Numbered from the stretch's first letter, positions 11,902 to 24,591 are shown. The stretch is DNA of 64,000 bases from Adiantum capillus-veneris (GCA_014529385.2 CM043959.1:49483122-49547121); one strand, 5' to 3'. Numbers and translations are program-made. Notes: generated from the sequence alone by a model not told the origin.

Positions 11902-12109
11902 TTTTATTGCTTAGTTGGCAAAGAGTAACACCTTTGAGCATATTTCTTTCTCTTAGTTGTTTATTGAAGTTAGAGGATTTGCTACCTATGCATCACTTAG
12001 GGTTTTTGTAGGTTTTCATCAAAGATATTCCAAAAATATTAGATAATGTTATTGTAGAATGACAACATTTTCTTTCTTTCGCTTGTAGATTTGCAAATCA
12101 TGTCCTACA

Positions 12110-13740
12110 ATCTTTATGTCCATAGGGATCTTTGAAATTTCATACAAATTCTCTTGTTGCCATAACTTGAATAAGGCCTTTTTGTACGTTCCCCTAATGA
12201 AAAACTACTCCTTCGACCCTTCTGATTGGTCGGGTGAGATTGTCTCTAAAGGGAATATCTTCAAGCACCTGAGGGTCCCTTTGGGGGTGGATGTAATTCA
12301 TAAAAACAAAGATTTCAGTGGGTCCTTGAAAAGGCCATAACAAAAATGAGAAGGTGGAAGTATGATATTCTCCCATTTTCAAGCCCAATTAAAGCGATAA
12401 ATTTATTTATGCTCCCCTATCTTGCCTTCACTAGCCCACTTATCAAGATGGTTAAGTGTCCCTGGAAAGAGTTCTTAAAACCATTAAAGAGATTTTTGTG
12501 GAAAACAACACAAAATACTCCACACCATGGAAATCGGTCAGATGGGAGACAATCGCTCGACTAGTGGACCAAGGAGGTCTCATAATTTTTAACCCAGTTG
12601 CCATGTTGAGGACCGTTGCGCCAAATTTGCGGTCTCATTGGCCAAACAGGACCAAGCTTGGGCTATCATGACCAAATATATGTTAGATGTAGCTAAACTT
12701 CATTTGAAAGGTTGTAAGTGGAAAGGAGAAGAGTTTCACAACAAACTCTTAGCCCCATCGTGGTCTAGCCTAAGTCTGGGGACATCTCAGGGGAATTGGT
12801 AAGGAAGTGCACAAGAGCAGTTGGGTTTTGGAGTGGGGTGAAGAAACTAGGTACTTCAAGAACTTCGTCTTGCACTGGTCCCCCTAACTATCTAAAGTTG
12901 TGGGAACACCCCAAAGCCCCTATTGGATGGAAACTGCCAGGAAAGTGAATAATAAGGGTCTGAATCGGCTAGTTCACTTATAGGACGGTAACAATAAGAG
13001 TTGTCCATTGACCTTCTGGCAACACACTATCAACTAAATGGCTTTGAGATATTGTTAGTCAACGGAGTGATGAAAGAGCTTCACAATGTTGTAATTTCAA
13101 TTTGTGAATCCGGGTTCCAGTGGAATGCCTGGAGATGGTCCCAAAAGTAGTCGGTTATGGAAACCCCATCTAAAGGCATATATCATGAAATAATAACGAG
13201 AATAATTGGTTTAGCCCGCTCAACAAAATATGGAAGAGACAAAGGCCGGAAGAATGGTGGAAGGAAGTCATGGAGAACATCCAAAAGCCAAAGTGGTTGC
13301 AGTTTATGCATATATATTTCTGGAAGGTAATGTGGGGAGCTTTGGGTCAGATCAATGCTTGCGGTGCATGATAGCTAGTGAGGATCTAGCCCACTTATTC
13401 ATGGAATGCCAGGCGATCAGAGGTTTGTCAAGGAAAATATGCAAGTGGTTCCAAAGGATATGGTAGATCAAATTCTTCAAGACTGACCTCTTCCTTGGTG
13501 GCAAGAAGTTGGGAAATCCTACTCTTCTCATCTGCATCAAATTGTCAGGTACTTCTTCTTTCATCATATATGGAAGGCAAGGAACAATTGTGTTTTTTAA
13601 GGAGATATTGGCGTGGCAAGCTTCTCAAAGATTATACAAGAAAGCAGCCAGGTCATCTATACGCTTGGATGTAAGCAAGAAACAAAAGACTGGTGAAGGG
13701 CTACCCAGGCTTTGTTGTTAACCTACAATAAGTAAAGCTT
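12110..13740 (+). pseudogene. LINE (non-LTR retrotransposon) remnant, RT C-terminus and zinc-finger end
   Basis: Fragments in changing plus-strand frames resemble the end of a plant LINE polyprotein. They are: a thumb-like segment (12194-12340, GNIFKHLRVPLGVDV); a following segment KAINLFMLPYLAF (12346-12564); KRFLW, then SVRWETIARLVDQGGL (12456-12671); and a zf-RVT-like piece with RCMIASEDLAHLFMEC (13230-13466). The catalytic RT core (YADD region) and the endonuclease are absent. At least three frameshifts separate the pieces, so nothing here is translated as a whole. The probable 3' end is near 13740-13910, but no clear poly-A or target duplication is visible. It starts about 200 bp right of the CACTA terminus. 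Confidence 0.72.
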
Positions 13741-13933
13741 AGAACTGTATTTGCTTACTTTGTTAAGTCGATGATATAACCCTCGATGTGAGACGGTTGT
13801 CATCCTACTTTGTAATCTTCAGTGCCTCAAGGCTCGACCTGATCTTGAGGTTGTTTTGTAATTTTTATGCTATGATTAATACAATTCACTCACAAATTGT
13901 GATTTTTGGAAAAAAAGGCCTTTTCTTATGTTT

Positions 13934-14135
13934 AAAATGGTGCCTTCCCAAGGTATCATAAGACACATTGAGTGGGATAATGGTTGTTGATCATTTTGTG
14001 TTTATACTTCCCAAGTTATAAAATGGTGCTTTCCCAAGTTATCATAAGACACATTGAGTGGGATAATGGTTGTTGATCATTTTGTGTTTATACTTCCAAT
14101 GGATTAATAAAACACAATGATCGACAACCATTCTA
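13934..14135. repeat. 86-bp tandem duplication plus an inverted partial copy
   Basis: A segment beginning AAAATGGTGCCTTCCCAAG at 13934 is repeated almost exactly from 14020 (period 86 bp). Right after, near 14108-14135, AAACACAATGATCGACAACCA is an inverted copy of the segment's end. The group could be a small fold-back element or a decayed MITE. Confidence 0.85.
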
Positions 14136-14579
14136 TGGAATCTTGAGAGATTCCTCTCCCCCTTTCCTCCACAAAGAAGGCTAAAAGGCACCATATAGCA
14201 CATTGAAGCTTGCATGCAATATCAAATCTGCTTCCAAGGTCATCGACGCACCCTAGAGACTGTATGTTAAAATAAATCACTTCCCCTACACCTGCATGGG
14301 CCCCTCTTTTGGCTGCACCTATGCAGCACGAGGTGACATCATCTCCGATAGCTGCACCCATCCTCGTTTGTCCAGTTGTCATGCCTCGTCCCTCTCCATC
14401 TTGTGCTCCTAGTTGGTGTCAACAAGAGCTTCCTCTCGCTCCCTAGCACTTGTGACGTCCCCTTTTGCCTCAAGTGAACCAAAAGGATCTCGCCAGATTT
14501 AGGCTAATGATCCCCAAACCAAAATTTGACACCTACTTAAGGATATTCTCATTAACTAGTGCGTGACCCATCCTACGGA

Positions 14580-14580
<1 letters not shown>
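14136..14580. other. No gene seen
   Basis: A 92-codon minus-strand frame (14104-14382) is present but resembles no protein I know and has no partner exons. Nothing else is supported. Confidence 0.4.
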
Positions 14581-14633
<53 letters not shown>

Positions 14634-14698
14634 GTAGTGTTAACATTTACAAAAGGCCATGTAGACCTATGAGTCACACAATGTCCAATGATATCCAT

Positions 14699-14739
<41 letters not shown>
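14581..14739. repeat. Microsatellites (GA)n and (CA)n
   Basis: A GA tract (14581-14633, with AAG interruptions) and a CA tract (14700-14739) are separated by about 65 bp of unique sequence. Confidence 0.93.
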
Positions 14740-14743
<4 letters not shown>

Positions 14744-14786
14744 TTACGGAGAGGGAGAGTAAATAAAAAGACAGAATCCATTTCCA

Positions 14787-15095
14787 TTATTATGAATAGT
14801 TTCCATCGACACAACCTAAGATTCATCTCTAAAACGAACATTGTTTGAAAGCAACCAAGTTTAAAGCTGGCAAAGAAAACTATCACATCAAATGACAATC
14901 TTCAAAACATTGTATTGAGCATGTGTAGAACCCATGATCTCATTATTTAAATAGTCTCTATCAACACAACTTAAGAGTTGTCTCTAAAAAATAAATTTTT
15001 AAAAAAGCAACCAAATATCTAAACAGGCAAAGAAGTTGCTACATTAAAATGAAAATCTTCGAGAAGTCGCATTTAGTACCCATAGTACCCAAGGC
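14787..15095. repeat. Diverged ~156-bp tandem duplication
   Basis: The copy starting near 14787 (AATAGTTTCCATCGACACAAC) is repeated near 14943 (AATAGTCTCTATCAACACAAC). Parallel words continue through the unit: TCTCTAAAA, AAAGCAACCAA, GGCAAAGAA and ATCTTC. Divergence is substantial, so the duplication is old. Confidence 0.75.
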
Positions 15096-16077
15096 CCCAT
15101 GAAATGAACACTTCTGCCCAAATGATCATGCCCCTCATGGAGGGTGTACAAAAAAAATCATCAATTCTCATGCATATCCTTAGAAATTATAAAAAGAAAC
15201 ACTCTGTAATTGAAATAACTTGCCTAACAACTTCAAAGCTTTCAACTATGTGCACTACATCATGTGTAGTGAATCGGCCTCTCCAACCATGTGGATCTAC
15301 ATGAGAAATATGTAAGTTGAGCATCAAATTGACAATTTTGAGGACAATATAAGGAGATTTGACCATAAATGTGAAGTGGCAAGTGATGGAGAATCCAACT
15401 AAAAATCGACAATACATGATGCCTTTTTTGATGTGACATCTATGAAGAAAAATGTTCCAACCATATTTTAAAAACACCATAAATAGTAAATCACTTGAAA
15501 GTAGAATTACACGGACATCCACATATTCATACACAGACATACATGACATGTTTTTATAGAAACCTTTGATTTCATCTTGCAAAATATTACTCTATAATGA
15601 AAGACATAGAAGGTCCTAAAAACACTATAGTTTATGCATTTGACACGTGACAATCCAAAATTTGGTTTCCTACGAGCACCTCTATTCCAAGTAACTCAGA
15701 TTATGTAATCCTAGACTTGAAATTAATTACATTAGTACTTTCCCTCGATTGTATACCTTTGGCCATTCTTCTTCGCATTCTACTTTATTCTCCATTTCAT
15801 TGTATCTATGCATTCCAAACCAAACTGAATCATCCACCCCCATAAGTGTGACATGGTTGTTTGTCTAAAGCTCGTGTTCCTCTGCACATTGCCAAGTGTA
15901 CCTTTTGGATGCAGTGGATAAGGCCGTTCTCAACATTGGGGCTGCATAGGAAGCTGAAGGAGAAACCCTCTCTTCAGGAAGCGGTGACATTGAAGGAGTT
16001 AAACGAAGGGGAGGTGAGTAGGGGTAGGAAGTAAGCATCTTTGCATGCTTGAAATGTGGCCAAGAAGTGGGAGACGC
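15096..16077. other. No gene seen
   Basis: A 131-codon minus-strand frame (15187-15582) and a 90-codon one (15865-16137) match nothing recognised. The region is AT-rich and is probably decayed repeat. Confidence 0.4.
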
Positions 16078-16540
16078 TGGAAAGGGGAGCACACCCAGAA
16101 CACAAACAAGAGCCTCTCTATAGCCCATTATATACACAACACCCCAATCCCCTAGAGTTCACCTTCAAACTTGACACAATTCACATGTAAACCACCATTT
16201 GCACACAACCATACATGCATGCACTCACTACAGCACCACAAACACCCAATCATCCCGCCATACCCAATTAACTGTCTTCACCACACACACAGTCTCTCCC
16301 AATCTCTCTTTTCACAAAAAAATCTTGGGGGGGGCACACCTGCCGACACACACCCAAAAATGCACTCACACAAGCAGAGAAGAGAAGGGGAATCGACATC
16401 AATACATGGCAATGATGGTTTCAACTCACAAAAACATGACCATATACAACATAATCACAACATAGATCCAAGCTGGCACACTCCTTGACGAGCACACAAC
16501 ATCCATAGGCAGCCCTCTTGGCTCTGCGTAGACATCCGCA
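16078..16540. repeat. Left copy of a ~463-bp direct repeat (possible LTR)
   Basis: This segment (TGGAAAGGGG ... GACATCCGCA) matches 18212-18674 in the same orientation and with the same length, with many substitutions. Both begin TG and end CA, as LTRs do. The five bases outside (GACGC on the left, TCTCA after the right copy) do not match, and no clear tRNA primer site is seen. It may therefore be an old LTR pair or an ordinary segmental duplication. Confidence 0.7.
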
Positions 16541-16555
16541 ACACCCTCACATAAC

Positions 16556-17694
16556 CTATATCTTGGTCAAATCTCTGTCAACAAACACCTCCATAACTTC
16601 ATCCATAGAAACCTTGGCATCATCAAATCCCCAATTATACTCACTTTCAAGGAATACCTGATCCAAATAACATGTATCCATTGCATCATCCATAAAATCC
16701 ATAGACACCTGCAGTTGCCCCTCCCTTTGCTCAACATCTAACTCAACATGAGCACAAAAAAAATGCCCAACCCTTTGCGGTTTTGCTTCATCATCAATCT
16801 CTTGTTGACCTTGTGAGACCACTTGGATATCCATAGACTCAGCTTCATTCTGTTATGCAAAGCTCCAAACCATTTGCACTGCTATAGCACTTTCCATCGC
16901 AACCATCATCGGCACGGTCATCAACATGGTGCCACATAGCACCTTCACCTGTATATCGAACAATTTGACCTGCTCTCCTTTCACATTGGCTATCACCATG
17001 TTATCAGACAAACAACAAGTCAGCTTTACCCTTATGACCACAGGTTCATCAAACTCTGTCTCCTCACCATAGGACATGGACTCATCCGCTCTATCCTCCT
17101 CGCTTGTCTCCCAAAAACTCAAGCTTGTATCTTCATCATCATTAGTAGCACATGCCAACTCCGTATCAACATCCTCATCCTCTTACTGATCCACATTAGC
17201 TTAACCATCCCTTTGGCTTTGCATATCTCCTTCATCCTCTTCCGGGCACTTGGCATTTGCAACCGACTACACTCTGCTACCTCTTCATGCACTAGCTTTA
17301 AAAAAACAGGCTTTACCTCTTCAAAATGCTCTTGGAACTTGCCATCAACCACCTCTTTTGCACATAGGTTTTCTTCAACAAGGGGCTTATCCTCGTTGAC
17401 AAGCTCATCACCCATCGGCACATGCACTTCACAAATTGGAAACCTCTAGGGAACAAAATTGACAACTGATTTTAGCTCAATAACTTCTGCACTTTGAACA
17501 ACCGGCATCGCCTTTGGTCTAACCATAAAAAACTCTATCGTTGCAGGCACATAATCAGTAGGCTTCAGCAAGCCTAACTCTAGCTTCTGCTCACTTTCCT
17601 TCTCTTCACTTTGACCAAATATACCACATCTTCCTAGGTATCTGCACCGCACTCCACCTTTTCCCTGATCCTCAGATGCAAGCACTCTAGCCAC
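16556..17694 (-). pseudogene. Decayed acidic reading frame between the direct repeats
   Basis: Four adjacent minus-strand segments (17694-17446, 17427-17119, 17158-16853, 16834-16556) read as one broken ~380-codon frame. The first two share a frame split by a TAG, the last two share another frame split by a stop near 16853, and one frameshift lies near 17180. Composition is consistent throughout: rich in Glu, Asp, Val and Met, with EEVKPVFLKLVHEEVAEC and TSEEDRADESMSYGEE-like stretches. I recognise no domain. Its position between TG...CA repeats suggests the coding part of an old LTR element, or an unrelated pseudogene. Confidence 0.5.
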
Positions 17695-18211
17695 TTCAAA
17701 AACTTTAAGTAGTATTGATTGCCTTTAACCACGATAGCAACTTCTAACTGCCTCCAATAGGCTTCAAACAACTCAAAGAAAAAAAAAAACTTACATCTTG
17801 GCGTATTGACTTCAACTTTGCATCAACCTCCACCGGAGGTAACCACCTTTCGAAACCGCTTTAGAAACAGACTATACAGCTCTTGCCATGATCCTCAATC
17901 CGCACTCTTCAAACCATCAAACCAAATATTTGCACGTTCCCACATCAGCAACGATACCATCTGTATATTTTCTTCATCACTCTGCATCCACAACGTCAAC
18001 ATCCATCACCCAAAATCTGCTACCCTATCCTCCAGGTCCTCAACATCGTCACCCAAAGGGCCAAACCCTGGCTCCACAATCTCTTCCAACTTCAAACTTC
18101 TCGATCAATAAACATTCCTCGAACATCCACCAACCCCTTGTAAGCGTCCAACATCACCATTAATCTTCAAACCGGAGAATCAATGCACTCCTTCGTGGGG
18201 GGATCAAAAGA

Positions 18212-18674
18212 TGGAAAGGGGGAACGGGGAACACACGCAAAACACAAACAAGCACCTCTCTATAACCTAGGATATACAGAGCACCGCAATCCACTAAAGT
18301 TTACCTTCAAATTTGGCACAATTTGAACACAAACCACCATTTTCACACAACCATACACGCCCATGCACTCTCTTTGACACCACAAACACACCAAATCATC
18401 CTGCCATACCCAAATTTTTGCCTTCACCACACACACAGCCTCTCTCAATCTCTCTTTGCAAAACAGACCTTGGGAGGGCACACTTATCAACACACACCCA
18501 AAAACGCACGCACACAAGCAAAGAAGAGAAGGGGAAATCGACACCAATACACATCAATGATGGCTTCAATTCAAAAAAACACGAATGTATACACCATATC
18601 TCCAAGATGGCACACTCCTCATCGAGCACACAACATCCGCAGGCAGCCCTCTTGGCTTTGCATAGACATCCACA
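18212..18674. repeat. Right copy of the ~463-bp direct repeat
   Basis: See the left copy at 16078-16540. Just before this copy is GTGGGGGGATCAAAAGA, which could be a polypurine tract if the element is on the plus strand. The better-looking reading frame inside is on the minus strand, so orientation is unresolved. The 236-codon plus-strand frame that starts here (18323-19033) has low-complexity composition and is probably chance. Confidence 0.7.
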
Positions 18675-20837
18675 TCTCAACAGCCTCCTTCTCAGCAACA
18701 AACCCTGGCCAATCGCCAAAATGGCAAAAGCCTCCATATCTTGTGAGAACACACCCTTATAGGAGAGGCCTAAAGCTTCAAAAAGGAAAAATATTGTTTA
18801 TATCTGCTCGTGCATTCCCACTAGAGCTCCTTTTGGATTTTTTTTGCATTTCATACACTTGGCTAGCTCATTTTAGCAACCATTGCATGGTTGGACAGCT
18901 CGAGAACCTTCCATGTTTTAGCTCTATGTGCAACATCCCTTCGATCACCACCTCCGTAAGCTCTCTATCTCTCACTGCATGTGACCCACCACTTATGGCC
19001 CATGGTTATGACACCATGACAAGGCTTATGTGACAACTTATCCTCAACAAAAAGAGTGGTTCCCTTGGGGCCGCGTGAGAACTCCCTCAATCCAAGCCAC
19101 CACATCATCAACTGCAGTAGCACGCCGTTGATGGATGCATGCCCGCTATCAACTGCCACACACGATAGATTGCACGCCAATGAAACCCATGGTGCAGACC
19201 ACCATAGCTAGTATGTTTCAAAGATTCCTTTCTCTCTTGCGATGCCCCATTGAGGCACTCAACTTATGTCAGCCACCCAACCGATGCAACCAAAATCTGG
19301 AAAAAATATCTAGCAGTGCATTGCTGCAACCACCCTTTCTAAATGTATAGTTGTTAATTGTAAGGACCATCTTGCATGGCACGCTTGCATAAATTTATAT
19401 ATTTGGAAGTGTCTCCTCATTAGCACCTGTGCTTCCATTATGGGGGCTCTTGAGTCATGCTTGGAAAGCCACATCTGAAATGGAGATGCAATCACCTACG
19501 CTTCTATTTTGAGGGCACGTTTTTTCCAAGGAGTGCAAGGCTTAGGCCTCTCTCGAATGGAGCCTCTTTTTCTTGCGATTTTTGAACTGATGCAAACCCA
19601 GAGCTGATCTATGACTGCCATATAATATTTGCTTCTATTTTTAGGGCTTTGACTTATACGAAGTCATTAAACTACAAATTCAATAACCTATGGTTTTGAT
19701 TTCCTATCAAATGGAGAACTAGCACCATGAAACTCTGAAGTACAATGTTGTCAAGAAGTACGCAGTGCGGCTAGGAAAGCAACGGGCTTGTGGATTGTGA
19801 AGATTGTAGCAAAATCAAGCAAGTCACAGAAGATTCAATGCAAAAGAAATACTAAAAATAAAGAAAAAATCCAGCCATGAAAGCTTCACTCTAAAGAAGA
19901 ACCAAGATCAACTCAAAACTCTTGTGTGTGTGATGATTTATTGTAGCCTCGCTCCCAGTTGCACGGGTAGAGTGCCTGTTTGCCCCATCAAAAACCCTTT
20001 CTTACTCCTTCAATTCTTCATTGAGGAAATTTCATGGAAGCTTAAACACCACCATAAACAAGCCCACACACCTTTTTGAGGAGAGAAATTTGTAATTGGA
20101 TCACCCACATGCACGAATACAAGGCAGGGACAGTGCGGGACTACACTAGCACACCATAGAAGCAGCCTGTGTATCCCTTCGCAGAGAGGCTTAAGGAGCT
20201 GATAAATATCTTCACAAATCTCTTCCCATCCTAAGAGTCCCAACCACCATGAGTGATGTGGAATTTTGAGCCATTTTTGTCCATTTTTGGCCCAAAAATG
20301 CCCCTTTTTGCCTGTAAAAACCCCAAACGAGCTACGAAAATCCATAAATTTGTGGAAAATTTCACTTGGGCTAGAATTACATGCTGAAACTTATTTTTTC
20401 CGTGGAAATCACTTTAGATGTATCATTTATAGCTACACATAAAATCTACTTTTTTTGAACGAGATTGTCAGCATTAGACTTTCTAGGCGAAACAAGTGTG
20501 CCATCCCGATGCACTTGACATGTGCACACTTCTAAACCAAATTAAGCATGTTTTTATGTGATAAAACATGCCATAGTTCCACATCCAAGGCCTCTCTGCC
20601 ACGTAAGATATGTACATGACTACAACCACCGCTTTCACACATATGGTGAGAGATACCCCTCTCGAGGGGTCTGTGCAAGAATTATACAATTTACACTTTT
20701 ATAAAATTTCAATATAAATCAAAGTTGTGGAAGTGTTTGTATATAACGACTAGTGTTACACCTGAATGATATGAGTGAAAGCGTACTCAAGAAAATGACC
20801 AAGTCGATGGTGAATATATGTGTACACCACATTGCAA

Positions 20838-20838
<1 letters not shown>
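18675..20838. other. No gene seen
   Basis: Only short, mutually overlapping frames occur on both strands. A 111-codon minus-strand frame (20010-20345) and others lack any recognised motif. The region is anonymous. Confidence 0.4.
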
Positions 20839-20916
<78 letters not shown>

Positions 20917-20939
20917 GAGAGAGAGAGAGAGAGAGAGAA
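20839..20939. repeat. Microsatellites (TA)n and (GA)n
   Basis: About 73 bp of TA is followed by about 26 bp of GA. Tyr-Ile and Arg-Glu frames through this tract are artefacts. Confidence 0.96.
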
Positions 20940-21957
20940 GTGGAGAGTGAAATAGAGTGCATAGAGATACAAGAGAATGACAAAAGAGAATCTTTAAATT
21001 CCCCATCTAAATGAAAGAGACAAACCATGAATTAATGCAATAACAAAATTTGGGTATACCATAACTTCAAAAATGTAAATGGCTACGTAGAAGCACTGGA
21101 TCCTATGTAAGATCGACCTGTCCACCCATCCACTTCTGCTCCTATTACTAACAGAAGGAATTTCACTTCACCAGGAGCAAGCTAGAACACCTCCAACTTA
21201 TCTGAGCTAAACATAAGTTGAGGTCGTTTTGCATCCCTCCATGAACCCGAGATCTGAGAGGATTCCAAATACCAGTGCATGGTAGAAAATCAGCACCAAC
21301 CATACTAGTTTAGGCACCGCGGCTCTTTGGTGTCACATTGGGTGTTTAGGCAAAGCCAAGGGAAGATCCTCAATGCGTTAGCTGTGTAGGTCATTCAACC
21401 CCCGACACAGTAACTGTTTAGATGAGCCTAACAAAAAAGAAGATCTAGGCAACACCCCCAATCCAGCAAAGCCCAAGGTCATCAACCCTTTCATCTAAGG
21501 CTAAGCGATGTAGGCGATCGTAATCTTGTAGTGACGATTTCATGAGAAACATAGCACATGAGTCTAATCAAAATAGCATCTTGCATATGCACAAACAATC
21601 CTTTCAAAAGCAGCCAGACTCTACAAGGTCTCTATCATCACATGTCCACCATGATCCATCAAAACCACTTCATCATCCAATCCAAAGCTAGTAAACCATA
21701 ATTCAATCCTATCACATGGGTGAGAACTCCACCCTACTTTGGGTGACTCACATCCAGCCTGCATAACCACTTAAGCACATAACATGGCGGCAAAATTTTG
21801 ATAGCATTTTGGCAGCACATCCATAACAAAAAAAAAGATCCAAGAGCCATACCGGCATTCACAATCAAAAATCTCAACCAAAACCATCAGGGATCTCAAC
21901 CCTTGACCATAAACCGTATTCATTATATCCACAGTCTTCGAGCATGCTACATGTTGT
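20940..21957. other. No gene seen; possible LINE 3' region
   Basis: The stretch is anonymous on both strands. It ends immediately before a TTTTGGTCCCATAGGTCA motif that also ends two LINE-like segments further right, so part of it may be the 3' untranslated region of a third LINE copy. Confidence 0.35.
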
Positions 21958-22011
21958 TTTTGGTCCCATAGGTCAATTTAAGCATTAAGGACCATGACTC
22001 TCTTTCTCTCT

Positions 22012-22093
<82 letters not shown>

Positions 22094-22095
22094 AT

Positions 22096-22185
<90 letters not shown>
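21957..22185. repeat. LINE-type tail motif followed by a (CT)(CA)(CT)(CA) microsatellite
   Basis: TTTGGTCCCATAGGTCA is followed after about 25 bp by CT, CA, CT and CA tracts to 22185. The same tail motif plus CT/CA tract recurs at 23929 and 25953. Confidence 0.85.
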
Positions 22186-22188
<3 letters not shown>

Positions 22189-22437
22189 TATTAAGATGCA
22201 CACCAAGAATACTAGTAAAATTTACAATTTAGAGACTATTTTTACCCGCTTACTTCCCATTAACTCGGTTTGAGACCTTCTCCAAACATTGTCGTTGGCA
22301 AGGAGTCGTCTTATGGCAAAGAGCCAACATCAGTGTTTGGAGAAGTTCTCAAACCGAGTTAGCAGGAAGTAAAGCGGGTAAAAATAGTCTCTAAAATGTA
22401 AATTTTACTAGTATTTTTGTTGTGCATCTTAATAAGG
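22186..22437. repeat. 252-bp fold-back (hairpin) element
   Basis: The left arm (22186 to about 22293, starting CCTTATTAAGATGCACA) is the reverse complement of the right arm (about 22330-22437, ending TGTGCATCTTAATAAGG) with only a few mismatches over ~105 bp. The inner ~35 bp also pairs partly (GTTGGC with GCCAAC). CT-type microsatellite lies outside both arms in mirror orientation. A transcript would form one long hairpin, as from a MITE or a small-RNA precursor. No target duplication is visible because both flanks are simple repeats. Confidence 0.92.
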
Positions 22438-22448
22438 GGGGGGGGGGG

Positions 22449-22500
<52 letters not shown>
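22438..22500. repeat. Poly-G plus (AG)n tract
   Basis: About 15 G residues (overlapping the hairpin end) are followed by about 48 bp of AG. This is the mirror of the CT/CA tract on the other side of the hairpin. Confidence 0.93.
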
Positions 22501-22503
<3 letters not shown>

Positions 22504-22754
22504 CCTAGTCTAGGAAGGCACACTAGGCTACCACTCTTTGTTGATATGATGGGTTGTGAGCATTTTTTCTTGTTGGCACTACGCAACGGTCAAAGGGGAG
22601 ATTCATGTGTGGACAAGTCAAAAGTTTAGGAAACTTTTAATGTCGATAAAAAAATTATAGAATATTCTAACATCATAAAAAGAGTTCCAAATTATTTCAA
22701 AGATTTGAAGCATTTGATAAAATTGGAATGATATAGAGATGGCACGCATAAGTT

Positions 22755-22755
<1 letters not shown>

Positions 22756-22804
<49 letters not shown>
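22756..22804. repeat. (CT)n microsatellite
   Basis: About 49 bp of uninterrupted CT. Confidence 0.96.
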
Positions 22805-22807
<3 letters not shown>

Positions 22808-23159
22808 GGTGCCTCTATTGCGACCTGCTTGTCAGCACTATAAGGAAAATTTGGTTCAAGAGACTTTTTCTTTCTCCCTCTCTCTCAGCCCGTCGAAACC
22901 TAATCATCATCCTCTGCTCGTCAAAACCTTCATTCTCTCTTATTGCACTTACACAAAGCATGGCTTAATGCTTCCACTCCAAAAATTTAAATCAACATAA
23001 TCCCTTGATCTCACACACCACTGTGTGTTCAACAAAAATTCCCCCTTTTTTTGGCCTGATGTCGTCCTTTGGCACCCCTATTGCACGCAAGAGATTTCTT
23101 GCGGTGGCAGCGGCACCAAGGAAGGACCCCGCCACCCACCAAGAAGCATGAATCACAGC

Positions 23160-23990
23160 CCTTGAGGCTTATAATGGCAAGAACTCGTCGGGGAGAATGA
23201 GAGACTCAAAGACCGTTTATGCAAGCTTGAAGATGCGAAGGAAGTAGAGAGCCAAGCTCTGCTTGAAAAAGCACACGCAGTCGAAGCCTCACCCATCGAA
23301 ACTGTCATGGCAGTGCAGAAAGAATCACATGAAGCAACACATAAGAAGATTGACACCAAGATATAGGCGGCCCTACAAGAATTCCGGCTACAAGAATCTC
23401 TTGGCCTCAAGGTCAGGATTGGGGGGCTACACTCACTGTGTTGTACCATGGAGGACACCCTCGAGGAAGTAATCATCAATCCCAATGGAATTCTTCAACC
23501 TGTCTACATCAAGCTTGAAAATATTGCTTGGATCAACAATACACATAGACATGTGCCACCCAAGCATTGCATACTCACTTTCAAGGACAAAGATGAGCGT
23601 ATGAAACTGCTATGTCAATCTTGACTTCTCAAGGAAAAAAGGAAAAAAGGAAAAAAAGCTTTGGATTGTTGAAGAATTGACCATCAACTCAAGAGTAAAG
23701 CGAGCGAGATCAAGAAGATATGAAGCACGTAAGCAAGGCAAATGAGCAGTCTACCGAGGTGGTAAAGCGATCATCCAAGAGTTTCGAAATCCCAAACCGG
23801 CTCTCCCCTCAACCAACCCTCCTTAAGTTTTTATTCTCTCTTTTTCTCTACTCTACCCTCTTAATGGACCCTTAGTCCTTAACTGATATGTATCATCTTG
23901 CACTGAGAAGGAATTTTTGTAATGTGTGTTTGGTCCCATGGGTCATATATGATCTCCGTGGTTGATAATTCAATCTATCTATCTATCGCT
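23160..23990 (+). pseudogene. LINE-like remnant with coiled-coil ORF1-type segment and tail
   Basis: A plus-strand frame from about 23172 reads as a heptad-rich helix (around ENERLKDRLCKLEDAKE) and then continues past a TAG in KIDTKI*AALQEF to IINPNGILQPVYIK and HCILTFKDKDERMKLL, near 23620. The pattern of a coiled coil followed by a small alpha/beta segment recalls nucleic-acid-binding first proteins of LINEs, but no signature is decisive. Downstream, the 3' motif TTTGGTCCCATGGGTCATAT at 23929 and the TCTA/CT/CA repeat after it match the end of the RT-containing LINE at 24592-25960. The two pieces may therefore belong to one family. It is non-coding now. Confidence 0.5.
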
Positions 23991-24205
23991 CTCTCTCTCT
24001 CTTTCACACACACATACACATACAACCATGGTTGGGTGGATAACAACTTGTCGAGATCTTGTGTGTACATACACATATGACTTGTCATCGTAGCTATTAG
24101 CTAACAAATTGGTGTTACAATTGAAGACACAGCCCCATATCAACACATGGACACGATGAGAAATCTCCTTTCCTAAATCTCTTTAACAAGAAGTATAGAT
24201 GGCTA

Positions 24206-24251
<46 letters not shown>

Positions 24252-24263
24252 TTAAGGTGAGCT

Positions 24264-24333
<70 letters not shown>

Positions 24334-24497
24334 ATAGGTATTCAATTTTGAAGATTGCTTGTGTAGAATGCAAATGTCTATTCAAATTGTTCCTACAACC
24401 TTAAAAATTTTCCTCTCTCTTTTGCTCTCCCCCCTTCTCCTTGCCGTGCGTCATTCGTTGGACACTTGAAATTTTTCCTCTCTTTCTCTCTCCCCCG

Positions 24498-24531
<34 letters not shown>

Positions 24532-24591
24532 CAAAAAGTGATATGTCGATTACGTATGTGAGATGGAATTTCAGAATTTTTTGCAAGCACC
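23991..24591. repeat. CT-rich microsatellite region
   Basis: It contains CT/CA at 23991-24015, two CT blocks at 24210-24249 and 24267-24330, and a third at 24498-24529, separated by short unique stretches. Arg-Glu or Leu-Ser frames here are repeat artefacts. Confidence 0.9.

Noticed and set aside
18323..19033. 236-codon plus-strand open frame
   Set aside because: Composition is His/Thr/Ser-rich because of C-A-rich DNA, it overlaps the right direct repeat, and no domain is recognisable; it is probably chance.
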